Assembly: GCF_042668085.1 (NCBI RefSeq)
Contig: NZ_JBHVBO010000001.1
Span: forward strand, 16,387 to 80,386
Reading direction: 5' to 3'
Length of the DNA: 64,000 nucleotides
DNA from: Isoptericola sp042668085
GTDB lineage: Bacteria > Actinomycetota > Actinomycetes > Actinomycetales > Cellulomonadaceae
Shown piece by piece: positions 1-7,928 of the stretch (its first letter is position 1; the number at the start of each line of letters is the position of its first letter). The position numbers and the translations under genes are program-made. Under the pieces are notes generated by a model that did not search any database, was not told the DNA's origin, and saw only the letters and a program-made list of their open reading frames with translations.

Positions 1-2
1 GC

Positions 3-62
3 AAGACCGTCCGGTACCGGTCGATCTGGCAGGACAACCCCACGTTCTTGCGGATGAGTTGA
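3..62 (+). CDS. C-terminal end of an unidentified protein (partial)
   Basis: The frame opening at the window edge encodes about 19 residues (ending WQDNPTFLRMS) and stops at 60-62. Almost every third codon position is G or C, as in real genes here, and a strong hairpin follows immediately. The product cannot be identified from this short tail. Confidence 0.5.
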   Translation, partial: KTVRYRSIWQDNPTFLRMS

Positions 63-73
63 CGAGCACCCGG

Positions 74-101
74 CCCCCGCGCGCATTCTGCCGCGCGGGG
101 G
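74..101 (+). terminator. GC-rich hairpin after the partial gene
   Basis: A perfect 10-bp stem (CCCCCGCGCG pairing with CGCGCGGGGG) with an 8-nt loop lies 11 bases after the stop of the partial gene. There is no clear U-run, as is common in actinobacteria. Confidence 0.6.
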
Positions 102-173
102 CTGAGGACGTGGCAGAGCGGTCTCTGACCGCGCGCCATGGCTGCACGTCTCCCCACCACCGCAAGGAATTCG

Positions 174-1091
174 ATGAAGCACGCACACACCCACATGTCC
201 CCGTCCCAACCGGCCAGGGCTCGCTCGGGCCGCGCGAAGGGGCGCCACTCCAAGGGCCGGCACGCCAGCCCTCCGGTCGCCGCCAATCGCACCACCCGCC
301 GTATGGGCCGCCGCCTGCCCATCGGGCCCGGCATCGGCCTCGCCCTCGCGGTGACCGCCACGACGTCGTTCACCGTCGCGACCGCCGACAGCGACACCAG
401 CCGCCGGGCCTCGGCAACAGAGCGCACGACGACCGAGCGGTCCTCAACGGCCGCAGCGGCTCATCTCGACGAGGCCTCGGTGGCCCCGCGGGTCGTGGTC
501 GATCGTTCGGCGAAGATCTCCCGCAACGACAACCGCCCGGAGCGCATCAAGATCACTCCTGCACCCGAACCCGAGCCGGAGCCCCGCCGCGGGCAGAGCA
601 CCAGAGCGAACTCAGCGCCCGAGCCGGAGTCTGAGGAGGAGCCGGAGTCGGCCCTCGCGGGTTGTGACGGCGATGCCTCCGGGGCAGGGTCCAACGGGCA
701 GGTTCCGTCCAGCGAGCTGTGCGACCTGTGGGACGGACAGACGCACGTGCGCGCCGACGCGGCCGTCACGTTGGCCGAGCTCAACGCCGCCTACACCGCC
801 CGCTTCGGTGAAGCGATGTGCATCACCGACGGGTACCGCTCCTACGACCAGCAGGTCGCCGTGAAGGCCGAGAAGGGCTACCTCGCGGCAACCCCCGGAA
901 CTTCCAACCACGGATGGGGGCTGGCGGTCGACCTGTGCCCCGAGACGTACGCCGGAGAACGCTACTCCTGGCTCGCCGAGAACGCCCCGGCCTTCGGGTG
1001 GGACAACCCGCCGTGGGCCCGGCCCGGAGGCTCGAAGTACGAGCCGTGGCACTGGGAGCTGACCGAAGAAGTGGCCGAGGTCGAGTACTGA
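174..1091 (+). CDS. M15-family D-alanyl-D-alanine carboxypeptidase (VanY-like)
   Basis: Likely trims peptidoglycan stem peptides outside the membrane. The C-terminal domain shows the M15 zinc-peptidase pattern: a YRSYDQQ motif, then SNHGWGLAVDL (zinc His and Asp) and EPWHWE (second zinc His and catalytic Glu). After a basic N-terminus there is one hydrophobic segment (IGLALAVTATTSFTVA), then an extracellular linker rich in Pro and Glu (EPEPEPE type). The start at 174 is chosen over the in-frame ATG at 138 because AAGGA lies 5 bases upstream. Its place on the element suggests local wall digestion during conjugation, or just a host-derived passenger; neither is shown. Confidence 0.85.
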   Translation: MKHAHTHMSPSQPARARSGRAKGRHSKGRHASPPVAANRTTRRMGRRLPIGPGIGLALAVTATTSFTVATADSDTSRRASATERTTTERSSTAAAAHLDEASVAPRVVVDRSAKISRNDNRPERIKITPAPEPEPEPRRGQSTRANSAPEPESEEEPESALAGCDGDASGAGSNGQVPSSELCDLWDGQTHVRADAAVTLAELNAAYTARFGEAMCITDGYRSYDQQVAVKAEKGYLAATPGTSNHGWGLAVDLCPETYAGERYSWLAENAPAFGWDNPPWARPGGSKYEPWHWELTEEVAEVEY

Positions 1092-1147
1092 CCCACGTGC
1101 GCACGATCGAAGCCCACCCCGCCTTGGCAGTGCGCGATCGACCCGAC

Positions 1148-1183
1148 AAGGGCTGTGTCGCGAGGTCCCGCGACACAGCCCTT
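1148..1183. terminator. Strong hairpin between the peptidase and copB genes
   Basis: A 15-bp perfect stem (AAGGGCTGTGTCGCG and its complement) with a 6-base loop sits between two convergent genes and can end transcription from both sides. Confidence 0.85.
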
Positions 1184-1244
1184 CGGGCAGCGGGCGGATC
1201 GCGGCGCTCACCTGCGTCGCGCTTGGCGTCCGCGCCCGCATGGC

Positions 1245-3485
1245 TCAGCGCGCGACCACCCGTTGCGACCCCGCCGACGCCGGTGTTGACTGCGGCGCGC
1301 CCCGGCGTGCGGCGGCGGCGGAGGCTGCGGGACTGAGGTCGAGGCGCCGTAGCAGCTGGGCATTCGCCGCCACCACTATCGTCGAGAGCGACATCAGGAT
1401 CGCGCCCACCTCCATGGGCAGGACGAACCCGATGGGAGCCAGCACGCCGGCGGCCAGTGGCACGGCAGCGATGTTGTACCCGGCGGCCCACCACAGGTTC
1501 TGCTTCATCTTGCGATAGCCGGCCCGCGACAGCTCGATGACCGACAGTACGGAGCGTGGGTCGTCCGACGCCAGGATGACACCGGCCGAGGCGATGGCGA
1601 CGTCGGTGCCGGCGCCGATGGCGATTCCGACGTCGGCCTGGGCGAGCGCGGGTGCGTCGTTCACGCCGTCGCCGACCATGGCAACGGTGCGGCCCTGTTG
1701 TTGCAGCTCGAGGACCTTCTCGCTCTTGTTCTCGGGGCGCACGCCCGCGAACACCTGGTCGATGCCCAGCTCCGCGGCGACGCTACGGGCCACTGGTTCG
1801 GCGTCACCGGTGATCATGACCGCGTGGATGCCGAGCAAGTGCAGAGCGTCCACGGCTTCGCGCGATTCCTGACGCACCTCGTCGGCCAGGGCCAGCGCGC
1901 CGGCGACCTGCCCGTCGACCAGGACGTGCAGCACGATGGAGCCCTCCCGCGACCACTCACCGGCCTGCTGAAGCGGGTCATTGTTGTGCTCGGCGAGCAG
2001 GTTCGGGCCGCCGACCGCGACGTTGCGGCCCTCGATGGTGGCAGACACGCCCACAGCCGTGGAGGCGCTGAAGTCAGACGCCTGCGGCACACGAAGCCCG
2101 CGCCGCTGGGCGGCGTCCACGATGGCTCGAGCGAGCGGATGCTGACTATCTGCCTCGGCCGCGGCCGCGCGGGCGATGAGGTCGTCCTCGGTCCCCTCGA
2201 CGGCGACGGCGTCGTGGACCACCGGCTCGCCCTTGGTCAGGGTGCCCGTCTTGTCGAACAGCACGGCGTCTACGGTGCGCATGCGTTCCAGCGCGCCGCG
2301 GTCCTTGACCAGCACGCCACCGCGCGCCGCGCGCTCGGTCGAGATCGACACGACCAGAGGGATCGCCAGCCCCAGCGCGTGCGGGCACGCGATCACCAGC
2401 ACCGTGATCGCTCGGACCACGGCCAGGTCGGGGCTGCCGACCAGGCTCCAGACGACGACCGTGATGACGGCGGCGAGCAGGGCGAACCAGAACAGCCAGC
2501 CGGCGGCCTTGTCCGCCAGCAGCTGGGCTCGGGTGGTCGAGGACTGGGCCTCGGCGACCAGGCGCTGGATCCCTGCGAGGGCGGTGTCCTCGCCCACCGC
2601 CGTCACCCGCACGCGCACGGCGTTATCGGTGGCGACCGTGCCCGCTACGACCGGGTCCCCGACCTCCCGCACCACGGGCCGTGACTCGCCGGTGATCATC
2701 GACTCGTCGACACTCGCGCTGCCCTCGACGATCTGCCCGTCGGCCGGAACCCGCCCGCCGGGGCGGACGATCACCACGTCGTCGAGCTCCAGCTGGGCCG
2801 GCGCGACGGTGATCACCTGGTCGCCGTCGACCTTCTCCGCCTCGTCGGGCAGGAGCGCGGCCAGGGAGTCGAGCGCCGAGGAGGTCTGCGCGAGGGACCG
2901 CATCTCCAGCCAGTGGCCCAGCAGCATGATCACGACCAGCAGCGCCAGCTCCCACCAGAAGTCCAGCTCGTGGGAGAGGATCCCTAGCGTCGCCCCCCAT
3001 GAGGCCAGGAACGCGACCGTGATCGCCATCCCGATCAGGAGCATCATCCCGGGCTTGCGCCCGCGCACCTCGGAGACCGCGCCGGTCAGGAACGGCCATC
3101 CGCCCCACAGGTAGATCGCCGTGCCCAGGACGGGAGACACCGCCGCCAGGCCGGGAATGTTCGGGAGCCGGTATCCGAGCAGGCCCGCGAACATGCCGCT
3201 GAGCAGCACCGTCGGTACTGCAAGGATGAGCATGATCCAGAACAGTCGCCGGAACATCGCCACGTGGTCCATACCGTGACCGGCGTGCCCCGCGTGGCCG
3301 CTCGACCCGCCGTGGCCGCCCTCGTGGTCTGCGTGCTCCCGGTGGTCCGCCGGCTGAGGGTGATCGGGGTGGCCCTCATCGGACGGTCGAGGTACCCCTA
3401 CGTGTTCATTGCGATTCGGCGGATCCGACCGACCTTCACCATGGTGGGCAGGCTCGTGCGCGTGGTCTGGGCGGGGGGCGGTCAT
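1245..3485 (-). CDS. copB: Copper-translocating P-type ATPase, CopB-like (P1B-3)
   Basis: Exports copper, probably Cu(II), across the membrane using ATP. The first 75 residues are a His-rich cytosolic tail (HEGGHGG, HAGHAGHG). The membrane metal site is CPH at about residue 367, which marks the CopB-type (P1B-3) rather than CPC-type pumps. Also visible are TGES (about 265), the phosphorylation motif DKTGT (about 411), an HP motif in QHPLAR and GDGVNDAPAL. At 746 residues it is full length. GGAAGGG lies just before the ATG. No CsoR or CopY regulator is seen beside it. The neighbours are a convergent peptidase gene and the tni module. Confidence 0.95.
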   Translation of the reverse strand: MTAPRPDHAHEPAHHGEGRSDPPNRNEHVGVPRPSDEGHPDHPQPADHREHADHEGGHGGSSGHAGHAGHGMDHVAMFRRLFWIMLILAVPTVLLSGMFAGLLGYRLPNIPGLAAVSPVLGTAIYLWGGWPFLTGAVSEVRGRKPGMMLLIGMAITVAFLASWGATLGILSHELDFWWELALLVVIMLLGHWLEMRSLAQTSSALDSLAALLPDEAEKVDGDQVITVAPAQLELDDVVIVRPGGRVPADGQIVEGSASVDESMITGESRPVVREVGDPVVAGTVATDNAVRVRVTAVGEDTALAGIQRLVAEAQSSTTRAQLLADKAAGWLFWFALLAAVITVVVWSLVGSPDLAVVRAITVLVIACPHALGLAIPLVVSISTERAARGGVLVKDRGALERMRTVDAVLFDKTGTLTKGEPVVHDAVAVEGTEDDLIARAAAAEADSQHPLARAIVDAAQRRGLRVPQASDFSASTAVGVSATIEGRNVAVGGPNLLAEHNNDPLQQAGEWSREGSIVLHVLVDGQVAGALALADEVRQESREAVDALHLLGIHAVMITGDAEPVARSVAAELGIDQVFAGVRPENKSEKVLELQQQGRTVAMVGDGVNDAPALAQADVGIAIGAGTDVAIASAGVILASDDPRSVLSVIELSRAGYRKMKQNLWWAAGYNIAAVPLAAGVLAPIGFVLPMEVGAILMSLSTIVVAANAQLLRRLDLSPAASAAAARRGAPQSTPASAGSQRVVAR

Positions 3486-3642
3486 CGCGTTCCCTTCCTC
3501 GATCTACCGCATACCCTTCCCGGGTATTTGCGGGTCCGCAAGGGCTGGCGCGCCCGGGGACTGGCGGGATCAGCTGTGCGGTCGCGATCACCACCAGAGC
3601 CACTAGGGCTCCGCGCTGGGTCACCGACTGGTTCTTGGCCAC
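3436..3642 (-). CDS. Short ORF with an MFS-like first helix (possible remnant)
   Basis: A GTG start with GGGAGGG just upstream opens a 68-codon frame whose start (GALVALVVIATAQLI) resembles the first transmembrane helix of DHA2-type drug exporters. The sequence then becomes Arg/Pro-rich and runs 50 bases into copB, as if an exporter gene had been cut. It could also be a small leader peptide for copB, or not a gene at all. Confidence 0.25.
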   Translation of the reverse strand: MAKNQSVTQRGALVALVVIATAQLIPPVPGRASPCGPANTREGYAVDRGRERDDRPPPRPRARACPPW

Positions 3643-3917
3643 GCCTACCCTCCCGTTCGCAGCACACGGGCCGCGTCGTCGTCCCAGACCGCCGCCAGCC
3701 CGTCGGGTCCGACCAGGGCAGCACGCGGGCAGCACGGCGAGCGGCTAGACCCCATAGGGGTATCGAGTGGAGCAGCGCCGACCACCTCGTCTGCGTCTCC
3801 CTACAAGCGCTGCTGGCCGCTCAAAACTGACCGTTTCTGACACGGCCGCACCGCGTGCTCGAGGTGTGGTCTGCACCGTTAGCTGGCGGGGTTCTGTGGG
3901 TGGTATGTGGCGGTCAG
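3486..3917. other. Spacer between copB and the tni module
   Basis: Apart from the short ORF at its left edge I see no gene. It should contain the copB promoter (reading leftward) and the left end of the tni transposon. A repeat of GGTCAG/CTGACC words (about 3826 and 3913) is the only hint of transposon-end structure; no convincing terminal inverted repeat was found. Confidence 0.4.
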
Positions 3918-4736
3918 TTAGCTGACGCCGATGACCAGGGTGCTGGCGGCGGCTTCGATGACGTCGTCGGTGATGGTGTCGAGCTCGTTGATCTTCAGGA
4001 TGCGCTCGACCTGGGGGAAGAGGCGTTCCAGGAGCCGGAAGTTCCCGCGAGTGATGCGGGCGATGGCGGCGATGGCTTGGGCGTCGGTGAAGTCCGCGGG
4101 GTCGAGCGTCTTGCCGAGGGTGACCCAGTGCCGTTGCAGGACGAAGAGCAGTTCGTCATTGCCGAGCGGTCGGTATTGGTGGGCGAATCCGACGCGGCTG
4201 TAGAACTGTGGGTAGTGGCTGAACTGTTTCTCCAGGCCGGGCATGCCGATGAGGATGAGGGCGATGTTGTCGCGGTCGTAGCGGTCGCGCAGGAGTTCCA
4301 GAGCCGTGGCGCGGAGTCGTTCGGACTCATCGACGATGATCAGTTGCACGTAGTTCTCGAAGTGTCGCTTGCGTGACGTCACTATCGGGCCCTGCCCGAC
4401 GGGGTGCAGGTGCTGCTCGATGCAGATGTTGGTGCGGGTGACGACCTCGTGGAGCTCCTCCTGCAAGGTCCGTGGGGTGGTCAGGACGCTGGGGGTGTAG
4501 AGCACGGTTCGGCTCTTGGCCAGCGCGGCGTAGACATTCGCGTCATCCTCGGTGCGAGGGCCCCAATCGGTCAGCAGGTCGTTGGTTTGGTCCCAGCGGG
4601 CGTAGCGGCGCGCGGACAGGGTCTTGCCCACGCCGGCGGGCCCGAAGCACAGGCCGATGGTGTGGCCGCGGCGTACGGCGTTGGCGAACTCGGTGAAGCG
4701 GCGGTGTTCCTTGGTCACGATGAAGCGCTGGTTCAC
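3918..4736 (-). CDS. tniB: TniB-type AAA ATPase (transposition targeting)
   Basis: An ATP-dependent partner of the DDE transposase, acting in target capture like TniB, MuB and IstB. It has a Walker A motif GPAGVGKT near residue 33 and a Walker B LIIVDES near residue 138, followed by the AAA sensor region (LILIGMPGLEKQF). The 272 residues are normal for TniB. The frame stays open far upstream, but the GTG at 4736 overlaps the transposase stop (GTGA), giving translational coupling and the right length. Confidence 0.88.
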   Translation of the reverse strand: MNQRFIVTKEHRRFTEFANAVRRGHTIGLCFGPAGVGKTLSARRYARWDQTNDLLTDWGPRTEDDANVYAALAKSRTVLYTPSVLTTPRTLQEELHEVVTRTNICIEQHLHPVGQGPIVTSRKRHFENYVQLIIVDESERLRATALELLRDRYDRDNIALILIGMPGLEKQFSHYPQFYSRVGFAHQYRPLGNDELLFVLQRHWVTLGKTLDPADFTDAQAIAAIARITRGNFRLLERLFPQVERILKINELDTITDDVIEAAASTLVIGVS

Positions 4737-6127
4737 CTCAGGTCCTCCTTGTAGACCTTCAACTTCCGTCGCGGCGCCGGCGGCGCCTTGGCCGGTGGGG
4801 TCGGGGAGGTGTGGGTGGCCACGACGGCGATGCGTTCGTTGATTCCTTCGCGGAGGGCGCGGCGGCGGGCGTTGCGGGCGGCTTGAATCTCTTTGAGGCT
4901 GACCTTCTGGCCGTGGTGGTCCTGGTTGACGGCCTTGCAGATGAACTCCTCGTGGTCGAAGACGCGGATCTCGGTGATGTCCCTGGGGTCGTAGCGGATG
5001 AGGACCGATCGGCCGACGTAGCCGGCCAGGGTCGGGGAGATGTAGCGCAGGCCCTGGAAGCGGATGCCGTCGCGGCGCACGATCCTGGTCTTGGCCACGG
5101 TCAGCAGCAGCCCGTCGAGGTCCTCGAGGCTCTCGGGCATGCGCGGCAGCCAACCGTCCCCGATCCACGCAGCGCGTGGTGAGGTGCCGATCTCGCTGTG
5201 GGGCCGGTCGTTGTAAGTGGTGACGAACGATTCCAGGGCGGTGTCGAGCTCTGCCAGTGACAGCTTCGGCGTGGGCCAGGGGTGCCCCCTGGTGATGTGT
5301 CCGGCGAGATCTGCCAGGAGCTCGGTGTTGACGGTGCCGAAGAACCTCTCGACCTTCCCGCGGCCCTGCGGGCGAGCGACGGTGGAGTGGACCAGCCGGA
5401 TGTGCAGATCTACGGCGGTGGCGGTGAGCTGGTGGCTGATGAAGTCGCTGCCGTGGTCGACGTAGAGCACGTCGGGGATGCCGCACATCGGCCAGGCGAG
5501 GTCGGTCTTGTGCCAGATCGCCTGCCGCAGCGCCAAGGCCGTGTTCATCGCTGAGGGTGCGCCGAGGAAGACGGTGTAGCCGCAGATCGCCCGGGAGTGG
5601 TCATCGATGATCGCGGTCAGCCACGGCCGGGCAGGTTTTCCGTCGGTGCCCACCACGAGGATGTCGAGCATGGTGTGGTCGGCCTGCCACATCGCGTTGG
5701 GGTGCTCGGCACGCCGGCGCAGCGCCAGCTCGTACTTGTCGCGATATGACGCCGGCCCTTCCAGGGCGAGGGTGACCATGCCCGGGTCGAGGTCGGCGAC
5801 GATCGCGCGCACCACGCCATAGGAGGGCACCGGCCACCCCTGCTCCTCGCAGATGGCACTGACCTTGCGGTGGATCGTGATGATCGCCGGGCGCGGCTTG
5901 CTCAACGCCAGCCCTTCGACCAACGACACGAGCTCGGCGGGCAGGCGATGGCTACCGGCATCAGCGCGCCTCCGCGTTCCGAGACCCGTATACCCCTCGG
6001 TGCGGAAGCGGGCGTGCCAGCGCTCCAGCGTGCGCAGCCCGACACCGGTGTCCCGGGCCAGCGCGGCGAGCGGGATCTGGTCCTCGACATGAAGCCTGAG
6101 GATTTGCCAGCGCTCGGCCGCGTCCAT
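4733..6127 (-). CDS. tniA: TniA-type DDE transposase (Mu-like integrase core)
   Basis: Catalyses the DNA strand transfer of the transposon. An N-terminal helix-turn-helix (residues about 10-55, LAALARDTGVGLRTLERW) is followed by the rve catalytic core. The Asp of QADHTMLD, the Asp of DHGSDF and the Glu of GKVERFF are the expected DDE residues. A Mu-type beta-barrel and basic tail (ARNARRRALREG) complete the protein. At 464 residues it is complete. It starts 3 bases after the resolvase stop and overlaps tniB, so the three genes form one operon. Confidence 0.92.
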   Translation of the reverse strand: MDAAERWQILRLHVEDQIPLAALARDTGVGLRTLERWHARFRTEGYTGLGTRRRADAGSHRLPAELVSLVEGLALSKPRPAIITIHRKVSAICEEQGWPVPSYGVVRAIVADLDPGMVTLALEGPASYRDKYELALRRRAEHPNAMWQADHTMLDILVVGTDGKPARPWLTAIIDDHSRAICGYTVFLGAPSAMNTALALRQAIWHKTDLAWPMCGIPDVLYVDHGSDFISHQLTATAVDLHIRLVHSTVARPQGRGKVERFFGTVNTELLADLAGHITRGHPWPTPKLSLAELDTALESFVTTYNDRPHSEIGTSPRAAWIGDGWLPRMPESLEDLDGLLLTVAKTRIVRRDGIRFQGLRYISPTLAGYVGRSVLIRYDPRDITEIRVFDHEEFICKAVNQDHHGQKVSLKEIQAARNARRRALREGINERIAVVATHTSPTPPAKAPPAPRRKLKVYKEDLR

Positions 6128-6130
6128 GAC

Positions 6131-6730
6131 CTACACGGCGCTTCTCGACTGCCTTGGTTGCACCATTGGGGCGCTGTTGCGGTTCAGAGCACGGTAGATG
6201 GTGGCGCGGCTGACGCCCAGCACCGCACCGATCTGCGCCACCGTCATCTCGTTCTGCTCATACATCCGCCTCGCCGCCTTGACCTGATCCGGCGACAGGG
6301 CGGGCGGTCGCCCGCCTTTGCGGCCACAGGCCCGGGCGGCGGCCAGTCCTGCGTGGGTGCGCTCACGGATCAGGTCGCGCTCGAACTCGGCCAACGCGGC
6401 GAAGACATGGAACACCAGCCGCCCACCCGAGGAGGTGGTGTCGATCGTCTCCTGCAGGGAGCGGAACCCCACGCCGCGCTCGGACAGGATCTGCAGCTGG
6501 TCGATGAGGTGCCGGATTGAGCGACCCAGCCGGTCCAGCCGCCACACCACCAGCGTGTCCCCCGGGCGCAGCTGGTCCATCAGCTTCTCCAGCTCGGGCC
6601 GGTGGTCCAGGGAGCCCGAGATCGTGTCGACGAAGACCCGGTAGCACCCGGCGGCGGTGAGCGCATCGATCTGCAGTGCGGCGTGTTGATCGGTCGTCGA
6701 CACACGCGCATAGCCCAGCAGATGCCCCAT
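6131..6730 (-). CDS. tniR: Serine recombinase (TniR-type resolvase)
   Basis: Resolves cointegrates or inverts DNA. The N-terminal resolvase domain begins GYARVSTTDQ with the catalytic Ser at about residue 11, continues with VVWRLDRLGRS and EFERDLIRERT, and ends in a helix-turn-helix (MTVAQIGAVLGVSRATIYRAL). At 199 residues it is the size of Tn3-type resolvases. The ATG at 6730 is chosen over 6790 because homologues begin just before the GYARVST strand. It is the first gene of the tni operon. Confidence 0.92.
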   Translation of the reverse strand: MGHLLGYARVSTTDQHAALQIDALTAAGCYRVFVDTISGSLDHRPELEKLMDQLRPGDTLVVWRLDRLGRSIRHLIDQLQILSERGVGFRSLQETIDTTSSGGRLVFHVFAALAEFERDLIRERTHAGLAAARACGRKGGRPPALSPDQVKAARRMYEQNEMTVAQIGAVLGVSRATIYRALNRNSAPMVQPRQSRSAV

Positions 6731-7460
6731 GGCGTTGACTGTAGCGATACTCATCCAGCACGGGAAGTATCGAGCCATAGAATCCGGCACTGAGTTTCGT
6801 TACAAACGCTATGGATCGAGAACCGCGAAGTGTCAAGCATCCTGAGGAGTACGGCAGCCCTCGTCGTCGTTGTAGCGGAATCGTTCGTTTACGGGACGAC
6901 AGGCCGTCCCATATGACGCACCGTCACCGGACAACCCTTCTCGGGCGGTCTTGCGAACATTCGGGCGTGGGTTTCCGCCGATGACCTGCACCGCCTCCGC
7001 AACGGGTTCCTCCTACGGGACGGACAACTGGACCGACCGCAACCGCTGCGAGGGCGGACCACTGAGCGTTAGGGGGTCCCGTCCGGCTCCGATGCCCTCT
7101 CCAGGCTTCGGACCGCTGCCAGGCGGTGGAGCTCAGACCGTCGGATGAGGAGTGCGGCAACGGGCGCCCGCGATCGCGCTGGCGGCGTGATGATTGGTCG
7201 TCATTCGCGCCCTTGTTCCTTCGCGCACCATCCGACGATGTTCGCCGCGGCCGGCGGCGTGCCCGCGTTGCGGGCGGAGTCGTTCAGTCGCGAGCGATGC
7301 GAAGGGCGACCCAGAGCGCGCACCTTCGGCAGATGTAGGCCGGTTCGCTCCCGAGTGCGTGGAGCGACCTTCGTGGCCGCTGGCGGCCGCAGCACGAGCA
7401 TCGTTGCTGGGTGTCATCGGCCATGTCGCGATGGTGCCACGGGCCGGTGACCTTCGCGGG
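6731..7460. other. Gene-free stretch right of the tni module
   Basis: About 730 bases with short, poorly biased frames only; no product is recognisable on either strand. It must hold the tni promoter and probably the transposon's right end (a TGTC-type end could start near 6902 reading leftward), but no matching left end was found. Confidence 0.5.
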
Positions 7461-7859
7461 TCACAGGTAGCGGCAGACGTCCTCGGGGGAGCATGTGGCC
7501 GGGTCGCCGGTGGTGGCGTGCTCGCGCAGGATGGCGATCGTGGTGCGTAGCTGCGCGAGCTCGGCGAGCTGCCGGTCGATGACCGCGAGGCGGGTGTCGA
7601 GCAGGTCGGTGACGTGCTGGCAGGGGGCCTGGCCCCGGTCTCGGATGGCCAGCACCTGGCCGATCTGGGCCAGGGTCAGCCCGGCGGCTTGGCCCCGGCG
7701 GATGAAGTGCAGCCGGTCGAGCACCTCGGGGCCGTAGTCCCGGTACCCCGCCGGGCTGCGGTCGGGGTCGGGGAGGAGTCCGACGTCCTCGTAGTACCGC
7801 AGGGTCTTAGCTGTCGTGCCCGACGCCTGAGCCACCTCACCGATCCGCATGCCACTCAT
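7461..7859 (-). CDS. merR: MerR-family metal-responsive regulator
   Basis: Senses a heavy metal and twists the divergent promoter into an active form. The N-terminal winged helix (MRIGEVAQASGTTAKTLRYY) and the following GYRDYG are typical of MerR. A coiled dimerisation helix leads to metal-binding Cys residues at about 80, 123 and 129, a pattern close to MerR and ZntR. Divergent merA, 70 bases away, makes mercury the likely signal. ATG 7859 is chosen over ATG 7850 because AAGG lies 4 bases upstream. Specificity could also include cadmium, lead or zinc. Confidence 0.88.
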   Translation of the reverse strand: MSGMRIGEVAQASGTTAKTLRYYEDVGLLPDPDRSPAGYRDYGPEVLDRLHFIRRGQAAGLTLAQIGQVLAIRDRGQAPCQHVTDLLDTRLAVIDRQLAELAQLRTTIAILREHATTGDPATCSPEDVCRYL

Positions 7860-7865
7860 TCTGCC

Positions 7866-7897
7866 TTGACCTTCCAGTGCACTGGAAGGTCGATCCT
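7866..7897 (+). promoter_or_regulatory. MerR-type operator-promoter for merA
   Basis: A perfect 24-bp palindrome (7868-7891, centred on CAGTGCACTG) sits between TTGACC (7866-7871) and GATCCT (7892-7897). The spacing of 20 bp is too long for normal RNA polymerase binding, which is the hallmark of MerR-activated promoters. It lies between the divergent merR and merA genes and probably also controls merR. Confidence 0.88.
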
Positions 7898-7928
7898 GGT
7901 CCTGAGGCGCGGCAACAAGGGAGGACTT

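Larger units (their letters stand above)
3918..6730 (-). mobile_element. tniR-tniA-tniB transposition module
   Basis: Three genes are packed head to tail: resolvase (stop at 6131), DDE transposase (start 6127) and AAA ATPase (GTGA overlap). This is the core of Tn5053/Tn402-type transposons, although those usually have the order A-B-Q-R and a TniQ gene, which is missing here. Terminal repeats and target duplication could not be identified, so the true ends are unknown. Confidence 0.75.

Noticed and set aside
4737..5486. N-terminal extension of the TniB ATPase
   Set aside because: The extension is antisense-like Arg/Pro-rich sequence lying over the transposase gene in another frame.
3826..6905. 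Terminal inverted repeats of the tni transposon
   Set aside because: TGTC-type words occur near both sides (about 3838 and 6902), but their orientation and sequence do not match each other well enough to call ends.
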